A DNA stretch of 64,000 nucleotides, from NCBI GenBank assembly GCA_018798825.1, contig CP076354.1, forward strand, positions 1 through 64,000, read 5' to 3'. The notes beneath the pieces are model-generated. The model saw only the letters and a program-made list of their open reading frames with translations, had not been told where the DNA came from and did no database searches. Made by a program: the position numbers and the translations under genes. Within the stretch, counting starts at the first letter, position 1. The number at the start of each line of letters is the position of its first letter. Below, one piece after another: positions 27,510 through 40,923 of this stretch. The DNA comes from Ochrobactrum sp. BTU1 (GTDB taxonomy: Bacteria; Pseudomonadota; Alphaproteobacteria; Rhizobiales; Rhizobiaceae).

Positions 27510-28541
27510 ATGCTGATTCCGATGACCACCGCAACTGCCACAAAATTTCAGAACATTCTCCCGGGGCTTGCACTTAGCCTTGCTGTTTCGGCTGTGGCGA
27601 TCGGGCTTGAAAAGATTGAGGAGCATTATACCGGTAAAGCTTGGCTGGAAGCGCTGGTGCTGGCAATTCTGATTGGCACCGCCGTCCGGACCATTTTCCG
27701 CCCCGGTAAGCAATTTTCCAAAGGCATTAGCTTTTCCGCGAAACTTCTGCTGGAGATAGCGGTCGTGCTGCTTGGCGCTTCGATCAGTGCCAGTGCCGTC
27801 ATTGACGCTGGTCCCGGCCTTATATTTGGCATTGCCTGTGTTGTGGTGATGGCCATTACATTCAGCTACGGGATTGGACGATTACTGAAGCTGCCGCATC
27901 GCATGGCTGTTCTGGTTGCTTGTGGCAATTCCATCTGCGGTAACTCGGCGATAGCGGCAACGGCTCCCGTCATTGGTGCAGACAGTGAAGATGTTGCAGC
28001 TTCCATCGCATTCACGGCCATTCTGGGTGTCGTCGTTGTGTTGCTCCTGCCGCTGCTGGTGCCGTTGCTGGGATTGTCTTTCACGCAATATGGCGTTCTG
28101 GCTGGGCTGACGGTCTATGCCGTGCCGCAGGTTCTGGCTGCTACCGCTCCAATCGCCACAATCAGCGTCCAGCTTGGCACATTGGTCAAGCTCGTCCGCG
28201 TGCTGATGCTCGGCCCTGTCATTCTGGCGCTTTCCGTGCTGGCTGGCAACAAGGACGCGGAAGTAAAACCCGGCTTCCTGCAATTAGTGCCGTGGTTCAT
28301 CATCGGCTTTCTGGTGATGATGGCACTGCGTTCGCTGCACCTGATCCCCGAAGCCATTCTTCCCGGCATTCAGTTTGCGTCCACCGCACTGACGATCATT
28401 TCCATGGCAGCACTTGGTCTGGGCGTCGATGTGCGCTCTGTGGCTTCCGCTGGCGGGCGGGTGACACTGACAGCTATTCTGTCGCTGCTGGCGCTTGGCG
28501 CTATCAGTCTGGGCTTGATCCATATGCTGAACATTGTCTGA
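27510..28541 (+). CDS. YeiH-type putative sulfate exporter family membrane protein
   Basis: 343-aa integral membrane protein with about ten hydrophobic segments. Motifs ILIGTAVRTIFRPG near residue 53, GxxxxCGNSAIAATAPVIGA (starting ACGNSICGNSAIAATAPVIG) and GLGVDVRSVASAG near the C-terminus are characteristic of the PSE (UPF0324) family. Transport substrate is unproven; sulfite or sulfonate export is suggested by family context. Start may be 27510 or the internal ATG 27522. The LysR neighbour probably regulates it. Confidence 0.88.
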   Translation: MLIPMTTATATKFQNILPGLALSLAVSAVAIGLEKIEEHYTGKAWLEALVLAILIGTAVRTIFRPGKQFSKGISFSAKLLLEIAVVLLGASISASAVIDAGPGLIFGIACVVVMAITFSYGIGRLLKLPHRMAVLVACGNSICGNSAIAATAPVIGADSEDVAASIAFTAILGVVVVLLLPLLVPLLGLSFTQYGVLAGLTVYAVPQVLAATAPIATISVQLGTLVKLVRVLMLGPVILALSVLAGNKDAEVKPGFLQLVPWFIIGFLVMMALRSLHLIPEAILPGIQFASTALTIISMAALGLGVDVRSVASAGGRVTLTAILSLLALGAISLGLIHMLNIV

Positions 28542-28641
28542 CGCCTATTGTCGGACTTCACCAGAATAGATTTGCGATTGTCCGGGCTGCGGAAAAATGC
28601 TGCGATAAGTCATAGCTGATCAACGACTTGCGAGATTAGAA

Positions 28642-29154
28642 ATGGCAGTATTACCGCTTACCAAAATCCCAGACCCGCTTTTGCTCGCGGTCTCTCTGCC
28701 TGTCGAAACCATCGACGACGATATTCGCGTTTTTGCGGATGATATGCTTGATACGATGTAGAAGTCGGGTGGTGTCGGCATTGCCGCAGTTCAGGTGGGA
28801 AAGCTCCTGCGTATCACGGCCATTGACGTGAATTACCGGGATGGCGAACGCAAGCCGCTGATTGCGATCAATCCAGAGATCGTTGCTTCCTCCGAGGAAC
28901 AAAGCAGCTACGATGAAGGTTGCCTTTCGGTCGGGCCTTATCGGAGTTCTATATCACGTCCAGCGCGTATTACTGTCAGCTATACCGATCTTGAGGGTGA
29001 GAAACACCAGATCGAAGCTGATGGTATTCTGGCAACATGTTTTCAGCACGAAATCGACCATATGGACGGTGTGTTGTTTTTCGATCATCTGACCAAAGAG
29101 CAGCGACAGGAAATTCTGGATCAGGTGGCTGCGGAACAAACGTCTGTAGCCTGA
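28642..29154 (+). pseudogene. Peptide deformylase-like gene interrupted by an in-frame TAG
   Basis: A deformylase frame runs from ATG 28642 (MAVLPLTKIPDPLL) to TGA 29152-29154, 171 codons, but codon 40 (28759-28761) is TAG, in ...DDMLDTM-stop-KSGGVGIAAVQ, where functional enzymes usually have Tyr. Everything else is intact: motif I GVGIAAVQVG, motif II EGCLSVG, motif III HEIDHMDG with metal ligands. A restart at GTG 28795 would lose motif I, so it cannot give an active enzyme. Deformylase is essential, so another copy must exist elsewhere in the genome. It may be a recent pseudogene or a sequencing error (one base). Confidence 0.85.
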
Positions 29155-29214
29155 TGTCTATGGAAAATGCAGATCGGCGCATTTCCAATGCTTGTCCGCG
29201 ATCAGGATAAAGAA

Positions 29215-29238
29215 AAAGCCCGCCATTTGGCGGGCTTT
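29215..29238 (-). terminator. Intrinsic terminator downstream of rpsA
   Basis: AAAGCCCGCC (29215-29224), ATTT, GGCGGGCTTT (29229-29238): perfect stem. On the minus strand the stem is followed by TTTCT, so it ends the rpsA transcript. It may also serve the convergent deformylase-like gene. Confidence 0.8.
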
Positions 29239-29266
29239 CTCATGTTCAGTCGAAGGGACGGAAAAC

Positions 29267-30967
29267 TTAGTTGTTTTCCGACTTCTTCATTGCTGCAGCA
29301 AGAATATCGCCGAGCGAAGCGCCTGAGTCGGACGAACCGTACTGAGCAACTGCTTCTTTTTCTTCAGCGATTTCGAGCGCCTTGATCGAGACCTGCAGCT
29401 TGCGGGTCTTCTTGTCGAAAGCGATGACGCGAGCGTCAACCTTCTGACCAACCGTGAAGCGTTCTGGGCGCTGTTCGTCACGATCACGCGACAGATCCGA
29501 GCGCTTGATGAAGCTTTCGAGGTCGTGATCGACCAGGCGAACTTCAAGACCGCCATCGGTAACAGCGGTTACTTCACAGGTTACAACGGCGTTCTTGCGC
29601 AGATCACCCGAAGCTGCTGCTTCACCGACCTTGTCGCCGGAAAGCTGCTTGATGCCGAGCGAGATGCGTTCCTTCTCAACGTCAACGTCGAGAACGACAG
29701 CCTTAACGACTTCACCCTTGTTGTACTCTTCGATGACCTGTTCGCCTGGACGGTTCCAGTCGAGGTCGGAGAGGTGAACCATGCCGTCGACGTCGCCGTC
29801 GAGACCAATGAACAGGCCGAATTCGGTCTTGTTCTTAACTTCACCTTCAACGATCGTGCCCTGAGGGTACTTCTGAGCGAAGGTCGTCCATGGGTTGTCG
29901 AGTGTCTGCTTGAGACCGAGGGAGATACGGCGCTTGACCGGATCAACTTCGAGCACAACAACTTCGACTTCCTGAGTGGTCGACAGGATCTTGCCTGGAT
30001 GCACGTTCTTCTTGGTCCACGACATTTCCGAAACGTGGATCAGACCTTCGATGCCTGGCTCGATTTCGACGAATGCACCGTAGTCGGTGATGTTCGTGAC
30101 AGTACCGGTGATCTTTTTGCCGATCGGGTACTTCGCGCCGATGCCATCCCAAGGATCGTTCTCGAGCTGCTTCATGCCGAGCGAGATACGATGGGTATCC
30201 TGGTTGATACGGATGATCTGCACCTTAACGGTCTGGCCGATGGTGAGGATTTCCGATGGATGGTTGACGCGGCGCCATGCCATGTCGGTAACGTGCAGGA
30301 GGCCGTCGATGCCGCCGAGGTCAACGAACGCACCGTAATCGGTGATGTTCTTGACAACGCCTTCAACAACCTGACCTTCTTCAAGGTTCTGAACGATTTC
30401 CGAACGCTGTTCCGCACGGCTTTCTTCAAGAACGGTACGACGCGAGACAACGATGTTGCCGCGACGCTTGTCCATCTTGAGGATTTCGAAAGGCTGTGGG
30501 ACGTGCATAAGCGGGGTAACGTCGCGGATCGGACGAATGTCGACCTGCGAACGTGGAAGGAATGCAACTGCACCGTCCAGATCGACGGTGAAGCCACCCT
30601 TGACCTGGTTGAAGATGACGCCGTCGACGCGCTCGCCATTGGCGAACTTCTGCTCGAGCTTGCCCCAGCTTTCTTCACGACGTGCTTTTTCGCGCGACAG
30701 AACAGCTTCGCCGAGTGCGTTTTCGATGCGCTCAACGTAAACTTCAACTTCGTCGCCCGGCTTCATCGAGCCGTCTTTGCCCTTCGCGCCGAATTCCTTC
30801 AGCGGTACGCGACCTTCGACCTTGAGGCCAGCATCGATGATTGCCATGTCTTTTTCGATGGCAACGATGCGACCCTTTACAACATAACCTTCTGCAAGGT
30901 CATTGTTGGCAAAGGATTCGGCCAGCAGCGACTCGAAGTCTGCGAGGGAGGGATTGAATTCAGACAT
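29267..30967 (-). CDS. rpsA: 30S ribosomal protein S1
   Basis: 566-aa RNA-binding ribosomal protein that captures mRNA leaders. Six S1 OB-fold repeats can be followed, each with a GxVxxITDYGAFVDL-like element (for example GVVKNITDYGAFVDLGG and GTVTNITDYGAFVEIEPG), from about residue 28 to 530. The N-terminus (FNPSLADFESLLAESF) and length are typical for alphaproteobacteria. AGGAG precedes the ATG. A hairpin lies in the leader. It is downstream of cmk, the classical cmk-rpsA order, but with a 220-base gap. Confidence 0.97.
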   Translation of the reverse strand: MSEFNPSLADFESLLAESFANNDLAEGYVVKGRIVAIEKDMAIIDAGLKVEGRVPLKEFGAKGKDGSMKPGDEVEVYVERIENALGEAVLSREKARREESWGKLEQKFANGERVDGVIFNQVKGGFTVDLDGAVAFLPRSQVDIRPIRDVTPLMHVPQPFEILKMDKRRGNIVVSRRTVLEESRAEQRSEIVQNLEEGQVVEGVVKNITDYGAFVDLGGIDGLLHVTDMAWRRVNHPSEILTIGQTVKVQIIRINQDTHRISLGMKQLENDPWDGIGAKYPIGKKITGTVTNITDYGAFVEIEPGIEGLIHVSEMSWTKKNVHPGKILSTTQEVEVVVLEVDPVKRRISLGLKQTLDNPWTTFAQKYPQGTIVEGEVKNKTEFGLFIGLDGDVDGMVHLSDLDWNRPGEQVIEEYNKGEVVKAVVLDVDVEKERISLGIKQLSGDKVGEAAASGDLRKNAVVTCEVTAVTDGGLEVRLVDHDLESFIKRSDLSRDRDEQRPERFTVGQKVDARVIAFDKKTRKLQVSIKALEIAEEKEAVAQYGSSDSGASLGDILAAAMKKSENN

Positions 30968-30980
30968 AAATACTCCTGAT

Positions 30981-31008
30981 GCATCCGGTATGAAACAACA
31001 TCGGATGC
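30981..31008 (-). promoter_or_regulatory. Leader stem-loop of rpsA
   Basis: GCATCCG (30981-30987) pairs with CGGATGC (31002-31008) around a 14-base loop, about 15 bases before the rpsA start. S1 represses its own translation through leader structure in E. coli (family knowledge), so this is a candidate autoregulatory element; not proven. Confidence 0.4.
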
Positions 31009-31187
31009 GGCGCCGGGGGTTAGAGTTGCGTTAGGCCTGTCCTTCAGCTCCGTCTCTTTGAGACAACCGGCGCATGGAACGCGAAGTCAGGTTATAAATA
31101 TGGGTGAGACCTATATAGGAACAAACCCGGAATTATCCAGCATTTCCAAGGCCTATCTTATCAGAAAGTCGTTAAACTGTCCCGATA

Positions 31188-33196
<2,009 letters not shown>

Positions 33197-33277
33197 TCAT
33201 TTTGGCGTTATTCACGCTGGATTAATCAAAGCGGCAGCTTCCTAGCACATGAACGGGGCGGGGTCATCCGCGAATAC

Positions 33278-33304
33278 GTCTTTAAAGAGAGCTCTCTTTA
33301 AGAC
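33278..33304. promoter_or_regulatory. Near-perfect palindrome in aroA upstream region
   Basis: GTCTTTAAAGAGAG and CTCTCTTTAAGAC are reverse complements except for one extra T; the inner AAAGAGAGCTCTCTTT (33284-33299) is a perfect 16-bp palindrome. Too A/T-balanced and lacking a T-tract for a clear terminator; could be a protein-binding site. Confidence 0.5.
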
Positions 33305-33372
33305 TATCGGGGCTGCAACGAGTCTTTAGCTTTGACAAAAGCTGCAAATTGCGTTTATGCACCGAACAACAC

Positions 33373-33390
33373 CGTAAGGCGCGCCTTACG
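33373..33390. promoter_or_regulatory. Perfect 18-bp palindrome upstream of FYDLN gene
   Basis: CGTAAGGCGCGCCTTACG reads identically on both strands. It lies 206 bases before the FYDLN start and 192 bases before the aroA start, almost in the middle of the divergent gap. Function unknown; candidate operator. Confidence 0.5.
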
Positions 33391-33578
33391 CCTTCTCTCG
33401 ACCGTTTATGGTTATTGAGTATGATGGCGAGCAACATGTATGTAGTCATGGCAGGCGCGGTTGAATGAATTTGTGTCCCCGGGTGAACAAGTGGCGGAAA
33501 TGCTGCAAGTGCTACGGGGGAAACATCAGGCGTGGAGTGCCACAGGCACGACAGGGATAAAAACTCACGAGGCTAAAC

Positions 33579-33965
33579 GTGGCAAAAACTGAACTTGGTA
33601 CCAAGCGCATTGACCCGGAAACGGGCAAGAAGTTTTACGACCTCAATCGTGATCCGATTGTTTCGCCTTACACCGGCATTTCCTACCCGCGTTCGTATTT
33701 CGAAGCGACCGTAGCAGAAAGCCGTGCGGTCGAAGAGGAAACCGAAGAGGAAGAACTGGATACGGCACTCGAAAAGCCGGAATTCGTTTCCCTTGAGGAC
33801 GCGGACGACGAATCGAAGGGTGGCGAAGATCTTCCGGATATCGACGACGATGTCGATCTGGGCGACGACGATGAAGACACCTTCCTTGAAGAAGAGGAAG
33901 ATGAAGACGACGACATGTCGGGCATTCTCGGCGGCGGCGTCGGTGGTGAAGACGAAGAAGGCTGA
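33579..33965 (+). CDS. FYDLN acid domain protein (TIGR02300 family)
   Basis: 128-aa protein of unknown function restricted largely to alphaproteobacteria. The conserved N-terminus MAKTELGTKRIDPETGKKFY with DLNRDPIVSPYTG resembles a short metal-less ribbon. From about residue 47 the chain becomes very rich in Asp and Glu (stretches EEETEEEELD, DIDDDVDLGDDDEDTFLEEE, EDEDDD) and ends in Gly/acidic GGGVGGEDEEG; this tail is probably disordered. It may bind basic partners, but no function is established. Monocistronic; tRNA-Ala follows. Confidence 0.9.
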   Translation: MAKTELGTKRIDPETGKKFYDLNRDPIVSPYTGISYPRSYFEATVAESRAVEEETEEEELDTALEKPEFVSLEDADDESKGGEDLPDIDDDVDLGDDDEDTFLEEEEDEDDDMSGILGGGVGGEDEEG

Positions 33966-34203
33966 TCGTCTTCTTCACCAAGCTTTTTTGCAGGGCGGTC
34001 CAGTGGGCCGCCCTTATGCATTTAGGCGGGTTAACGGCAATGTTCTGTTCCAGATTGCGGGGCGAATCTGCACAACCGGCAAATTAATTTGCCCGATACG
34101 AAAAGAGTTGCGATTTAGCTCTTGATCTTCTGTAACGAGCCATTTAATAAGCCGCCACACCGGACAGAAATTCCTGTCTGGCCCACCTCGAAAGAGGTCT
34201 GAT

Positions 34204-34279
<76 letters not shown>

Positions 34280-34420
34280 AATTTTCCAAATCATTTATAT
34301 CGAGATTTACGATAGAGCATTGTACACGACCGAATGGTCGCAGGGGTTGTAACGCATCTCGACTTTTCCCAAAAAGTTGCTACTGACATATCAATGAAGT
34401 AAAACTCTGCGATACGTTGA

Positions 34421-35545
34421 ATGAAAAGACTTTCTGATTTCGACGGTATGCGATTTTTATTGTGTATCGGAATCGCGCTCTTTCATTATTCTTTTCGGAT
34501 TTCCGTAAAGAACGACGCTATCCAAAATATTATATTAACATTTGCTTATTTTACGGATATCTTTTTCATTGTATCCGGTCTTTTCCTCGGGCGGCGTCGC
34601 AATTATGTTTGGGGTGCTCGCCACTATGCAGGCTTTGTAGGAAGGCGCTTGGCGCGCATCTATCCGCTTCATGCCGTGGTGTTTTCCTGCTTCGCTCTCA
34701 TATCCGTTCTGACCGCCTGGGGCATGTTGCACCCCTCTACACAGCCGAACATGAGCTGGTGGACCGGGTTTGCGCAATTGCTGCTGATTCACAATTGGGG
34801 GATGGGGCAGACCTTCTCCTATAATTATGTCAGTTGGTCGCTCAGCGCGCTTTTCATGATGTATTTGTGCTTCCCCTTATTTGATATTCTATGCAAGCGG
34901 CTGGGAGGCTGGCTTCTCGTTATTATTGTCGCTGCAATCATTGGCGGTGATTATCTGGCGCGATTACTTGGCGCATCATCGCTCACCCGAATCCAGTTTG
35001 CCGATGTTGGTGTGTTCCGTGCTCTGCCGTCATTCCTTTTCGGTATGTGGCTTGCGAGACGCGAGCAGAGCGCTTTGCCAAAGTGGCTTATCAAGATCGC
35101 GCTTGCAGCCTGCATGATCGTGTTTCTGTTCTATCACCCGTCGGGTAGTGATACTGATACTGCAACGCTGGAAGGGCCAAAACGGCTCCTCTTCCTCTAC
35201 TTCTGCATGTACATGCTTTATGCCGCCAGTACACAGCAACTCTATACGCCGTTGCGATGGAGCGGCTTTGTCCAGCTCGCCCGCTACAGCTTTGGAATCT
35301 TCATTCTGCATCCGCTGATCGGACTTTTTTTCTTCAATGCACTGCCTAAAAGCTGGGGGCAGAATACGCTCGAAGCAGTTCTGCTGATCGGTGCAGGCGT
35401 TCTGGTAAGCATCGGGGCAGCCATCGTCGCTTATCATTTTTTCGAAAACCCGGTTAATCGCTGGCTGGTGGCAAAGATTAATGCTTGGGAGAACCGGACG
35501 CCTGATATCGTTGTGGAAACGGCTTCTCCCACACAGTCAGCCTGA
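34421..35545 (+). CDS. Acyltransferase 3 family membrane protein
   Basis: 374-aa integral membrane acyltransferase, a family that O-acetylates or succinylates surface polysaccharides and lipids. Motifs: FDGMRFLLCIGIALFHYSFR near the N-terminus with the catalytic-type His, RRLARIYPLHAVVF (R/K-x10-H type region), and about ten hydrophobic segments, ending with a short soluble tail. No sugar-biosynthesis genes are nearby, so the substrate is unknown; an LPS, glycan or lipid acceptor is possible. It sits 141 bases after tRNA-Ala, but I found no integrase or tRNA-end duplication. Confidence 0.88.
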   Translation: MKRLSDFDGMRFLLCIGIALFHYSFRISVKNDAIQNIILTFAYFTDIFFIVSGLFLGRRRNYVWGARHYAGFVGRRLARIYPLHAVVFSCFALISVLTAWGMLHPSTQPNMSWWTGFAQLLLIHNWGMGQTFSYNYVSWSLSALFMMYLCFPLFDILCKRLGGWLLVIIVAAIIGGDYLARLLGASSLTRIQFADVGVFRALPSFLFGMWLARREQSALPKWLIKIALAACMIVFLFYHPSGSDTDTATLEGPKRLLFLYFCMYMLYAASTQQLYTPLRWSGFVQLARYSFGIFILHPLIGLFFFNALPKSWGQNTLEAVLLIGAGVLVSIGAAIVAYHFFENPVNRWLVAKINAWENRTPDIVVETASPTQSA

Positions 35546-36002
35546 CAGAACGCCAACCCCAGATAGCGTTAATTTAGAGCGCATCCCGAAAAGTGCGAAG
35601 CGGTTTTCGAAACAAGATGTGCGTAAAAACAAATGTATAGAGCATTTCCAATGACCCAATCAAAACAGGAAATGCTCCAAATGGGCGAAGATCCGCTGTT
35701 TGATATCCCAATTGAACTGCTTTTCAGAAGTTGCATTATTATCAGTCATCGTTGACCCGATATTTATCGGCAACCCAAAACGATGCACCAGCAATATGGA
35801 TTTCATTATAAGTTATTGATCGGTTGGCAAAACTGCCGATTTTTTTCAGAAAACAATGGGACAAGTAAGCAAGGCTCAGTTTGGGTACTGCTTCGTTTCC
35901 TTCATTAAAACCCGTGGACGTTTCCTCAACACTCCCATAGAAATTTGCCCACACATTGATGACTTGCGCTGCAAGTGATCGAGCATGATTCTGGGAGGAA
36001 TG
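35546..36002. other. Intergenic region with composite repeat
   Basis: 457 bases. The left part is the palindromic repeat and hairpin at 35573-35680. The rest (about 35690-36002) holds no convincing gene; open frames on either strand lack ribosome sites or recognisable domains. It must contain the promoter of the downstream acetoacetyl-CoA synthetase gene. Confidence 0.6.
35573..35680. repeat. Intergenic palindromic repeat, copy 2 with flanking hairpin
   Basis: Bases 35573-35609 are identical to 22801-22837 (core CCGAAAA...TTTTCG). It continues AAGATGTGCGTAAAAACAAA, a string shared with the repeat at 54683, and ends in a second dyad GAGCATTTCC (35640-35649) with GGAAATGCTC (35670-35679). It thus joins pieces of two repeat types. 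Confidence 0.75.
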
Positions 36003-37982
<1,980 letters not shown>

Positions 37983-38093
37983 TGCGGAACATGCCGCGAA
38001 AGAAAATTTCGTAATAGGGTAATAAATAGCCACAGAACGCCGCGCAAAGCCATTGCCTATTCGTCCGCCACGGGACACTCTGACCGGAACATA

Positions 38094-38111
38094 GCTGTTT
38101 TCAAAAACAGC
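38094..38111. promoter_or_regulatory. Inverted repeat upstream of ivd
   Basis: GCTGTTTT (38094-38101), CA, AAAACAGC (38104-38111): perfect 8-bp arms, 28 bases before the ivd start. Candidate operator for the leucine-catabolism genes; no regulator gene is in the window. Confidence 0.5.
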
Positions 38112-38139
38112 AGCCGGGCAGAACTTGTGGAGGACGAGT

Positions 38140-39303
38140 ATGTTTGCTTCTGGCATGAATTTCGGTCTTGGCGAGGAGATCGAAGCCCTTCGTGATACGG
38201 TGCGCCGTTTCGCGGAAAGCCGCATTGCGCCGCTTGCCGCCGAAACTGATCGCAGTAACGCATTTCCTATGCATCTATGGCGTGAACTGGGTGATCTCGG
38301 TGTGCTGGGCATCACAGCACCTGATGACTATGGCGGTGCGGGTATGGGCTATCTCGCGCATTGCGTGGCAATGGAAGAAATCAGCCGCGCATCGGCTTCG
38401 ATTGGCCTGAGCTATGGCGCGCATTCCAATCTTTGCGTCAACCAGATCAATCGTAATGGTTCCCCCGAACAACGCGCAAAATATCTGCCTAAGCTCATTT
38501 CCGGCGAGCATGTCGGCGCGCTTGCGATGTCAGAGCCGGGGGCAGGTTCTGACGTTGTTTCGATGAAGCTGCACGCTGAAAAGCGCGGCGAAAGTTACGT
38601 TCTCAACGGCAACAAGATGTGGATCACCAACGGCCCTGATGCCGAAGTGCTGGTGGTTTATGCCAAGACTGACCCGTCTGCTGGTCCGCGTGGCATCAGC
38701 GCCTTCATCATTGAGAAAACCTTCAAAGGGTTCTCCACCGCGCAGAAACTGGACAAGCTCGGTATGCGCGGCTCCAACACCTGCGAACTGGTGTTTGAGG
38801 ATTGTGAAGTTCCGGCTGAAAACCTGCTCGGTGAAGCGGGCAAGGGCGTCAATGTGCTGATGTCCGGCCTCGATTATGAGCGGGTGGTGCTGGCGGGCGG
38901 TCCGCTCGGCATCATGGCGGCCTGTCTTGATGTGGTTATGCCTTATGTGCATGAGCGCAAGCAGTTCGACCAGCCGATTGGCGAGTTCCAGCTCATGCAG
39001 GGCAAGCTTGCCGATATGTATGTGCTGTTCAACGCTTCGCGCGCCTATGTCTATGCGGTGGCAGCTGCGTGTGATCGTGGCGAGACGACGCGCAAGGATG
39101 CGGCAGGCTGCATTCTCTATGCAGCTGAAAACGCCACCCAAATGGCGTTGCAGGCGATACAGGCGTTGGGCGGCAACGGCTATATAAATGATTATCCGAC
39201 AGGTCGTCTTCTGCGGGATGCGAAGCTTTATGAAATCGGTGCGGGTACGTCGGAAATCCGGCGGATGCTGATCGGGCGGGAACTCTTTCAGGAGACCCGT
39301 TGA
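38140..39303 (+). CDS. ivd: Isovaleryl-CoA dehydrogenase
   Basis: FAD enzyme oxidising isovaleryl-CoA to 3-methylcrotonyl-CoA in leucine breakdown. 387 aa. [20 protein letters not shown] and [19 protein letters not shown] are acyl-CoA dehydrogenase signatures; the C-terminal [19 protein letters not shown] is typical, and the catalytic Glu is expected at [10 protein letters not shown], as in isovaleryl-CoA enzymes. Start at ATG 38140 after GGAGG ([13 protein letters not shown]); an upstream in-frame codon at 38125 lacks support. The stop overlaps mccB by one base. Confidence 0.93.
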   Translation: MFASGMNFGLGEEIEALRDTVRRFAESRIAPLAAETDRSNAFPMHLWRELGDLGVLGITAPDDYGGAGMGYLAHCVAMEEISRASASIGLSYGAHSNLCVNQINRNGSPEQRAKYLPKLISGEHVGALAMSEPGAGSDVVSMKLHAEKRGESYVLNGNKMWITNGPDAEVLVVYAKTDPSAGPRGISAFIIEKTFKGFSTAQKLDKLGMRGSNTCELVFEDCEVPAENLLGEAGKGVNVLMSGLDYERVVLAGGPLGIMAACLDVVMPYVHERKQFDQPIGEFQLMQGKLADMYVLFNASRAYVYAVAAACDRGETTRKDAAGCILYAAENATQMALQAIQALGGNGYINDYPTGRLLRDAKLYEIGAGTSEIRRMLIGRELFQETR

Positions 39304-40910
39304 TGCCGGTTCTGAAATCTGAAATTTCGACACGCAGCGCCGTCTTTGAAGCCAACCGCCAAGCCATGCTTGCAGCGATTGATGTGGTGGCACAAGCATC
39401 ACGCACTGCCATTGATGGTGGCGGTGAAAAGGCGCGTGAACGCCATGTCTCGCGCGGAAAGCTTCTACCGCGCGATCGTGTGGCGCAGCTGCTTGATCCG
39501 GGTTCGCCGTTTCTGGAAGTGGGGCTGACGGCAGCGCATGGCATGTATGATGGTGCAGCACCTTCCGGCGGTATGATCACCGGCATTGGCCGTGTATCTG
39601 GCCGTGAATGCATGATCGTCTGCAATGATGCGACGGTAAAGGGCGGCACCTACTATCCGATCACCGTGAAAAAGCATCTTCGCGCACAGGAGATCGCGGG
39701 CGAGAATCGCTTGCCGTGCATTTATCTGGTTGATTCCGGCGGGGCCAATCTACCCAATCAGGATGAAGTGTTCCCGGACCGCGATCATTTCGGACGCATC
39801 TTCTATAATCAGGCGCAGATGTCGGCGGCGGGCATTCCGCAGGTCGCGGTCGTCATGGGATCGTGCACGGCAGGCGGCGCTTATGTGCCTGCCATGAGCG
39901 ACGAGACGGTCATCGTGCGCAATCAGGGTACTATTTTTCTGGCCGGACCGCCGCTAGTCAAAGCGGCGACGGGCGAAGTGGTGAGCGCGGAAGATCTTGG
40001 CGGTGGCGATACGCATACAAGGCTTTCCGGTGTTGCGGATCATCTCGCCAATGACGATACTCATGCACTGCAAATCGCACGCGCTATCGCCGCCAATTTC
40101 AACAGCCAAAAGCGCGAGTTTATTCCAAAGGGCGATGGTGCAGCACCGCTTTATGACGCGGAAGAAATTCTCGGAATTGTCTCAGCTGATACCCGCATTC
40201 CCTATGATATACGCGAGCTGATTGCGCGGCTGGTCGATGGTTCCGACTTCGATGAGTTCAAGGCACGATTTGGCCCCACGCTGGTTTGCGGTTTTGCAAG
40301 CCTTTATGGAATGCCGGTCGGCATTATCGCCAATAATGGCGTGCTGTTTTCGGAAGCGGCCTTAAAGGGTGCGCATTTCATCGAGCTTTGTTGCCAGCGC
40401 AATATTCCGCTGGTGTTTTTGCAGAATATCACCGGCTTTATGGTCGGGCGGAAATATGAGGCCGAGGGTATTGCCAAGCACGGCGCAAAGCTGGTGATGG
40501 CTGTTGCGACCGCAAATGTGCCGAAGATCACCATGCTAATTGGCGCATCCTATGGCGCAGGCAATTACGGCATGGCGGGGCGGGCCTATTCACCGCGCTT
40601 CCTGTGGACATGGCCGAACAGCCGCATTGCGGTGATGGGCGGCGAACAGGCGGCGGGGGTGCTGGCCACCGTCAAGCGCGAAGGCATTGAGCGCACCGGC
40701 GGCACATGGTCGGCGGAAGGTGAAGCGGAGTTTAAACGCCCAACGCTGGAAATGTTCGAGCGCCAAAGCCACCCGCTTTATGCCTCGGCGCGGCTTTGGG
40801 ATGATGGCATTGTTGATCCACGCAAGAGCCGCGAAGTGCTAGGTCTTTCGCTTTCTGCAACGCTGAACGCTCCAATCGAGCCGACGCGCTTCGGCATCTT
40901 CAGAATGTAA
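39303..40910 (+). CDS. mccB: Methylcrotonyl-CoA carboxylase beta subunit (carboxyltransferase)
   Basis: Transfers carboxyl from biotin to 3-methylcrotonyl-CoA. 535 aa, two crotonase-like halves. Motifs [40 protein letters not shown] and [40 protein letters not shown] are diagnostic of MCC beta rather than propionyl-CoA carboxylase. Starts within the ivd stop (TGATG) and precedes mccA by 13 bases. Confidence 0.94.
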   Translation: MPVLKSEISTRSAVFEANRQAMLAAIDVVAQASRTAIDGGGEKARERHVSRGKLLPRDRVAQLLDPGSPFLEVGLTAAHGMYDGAAPSGGMITGIGRVSGRECMIVCNDATVKGGTYYPITVKKHLRAQEIAGENRLPCIYLVDSGGANLPNQDEVFPDRDHFGRIFYNQAQMSAAGIPQVAVVMGSCTAGGAYVPAMSDETVIVRNQGTIFLAGPPLVKAATGEVVSAEDLGGGDTHTRLSGVADHLANDDTHALQIARAIAANFNSQKREFIPKGDGAAPLYDAEEILGIVSADTRIPYDIRELIARLVDGSDFDEFKARFGPTLVCGFASLYGMPVGIIANNGVLFSEAALKGAHFIELCCQRNIPLVFLQNITGFMVGRKYEAEGIAKHGAKLVMAVATANVPKITMLIGASYGAGNYGMAGRAYSPRFLWTWPNSRIAVMGGEQAAGVLATVKREGIERTGGTWSAEGEAEFKRPTLEMFERQSHPLYASARLWDDGIVDPRKSREVLGLSLSATLNAPIEPTRFGIFRM

Positions 40911-40923
40911 AGAGGGCGATCAG

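Noticed and set aside
28759..28761. TAG read as pyrrolysine or suppressed stop
   Set aside because: No pyrrolysine system is known in this group, and the site corresponds to an ordinary Tyr in homologues. Loss of function or sequence error is simpler.
29525..30979. Long plus-strand open frame of 484 codons
   Set aside because: It is exactly antisense to rpsA; the six S1 repeats on the minus strand are unmistakable. The frame is open only because of codon bias.
38530..39561. Minus-strand open frame of 343 codons
   Set aside because: Antisense to ivd and mccB, with their conserved motifs on the other strand.
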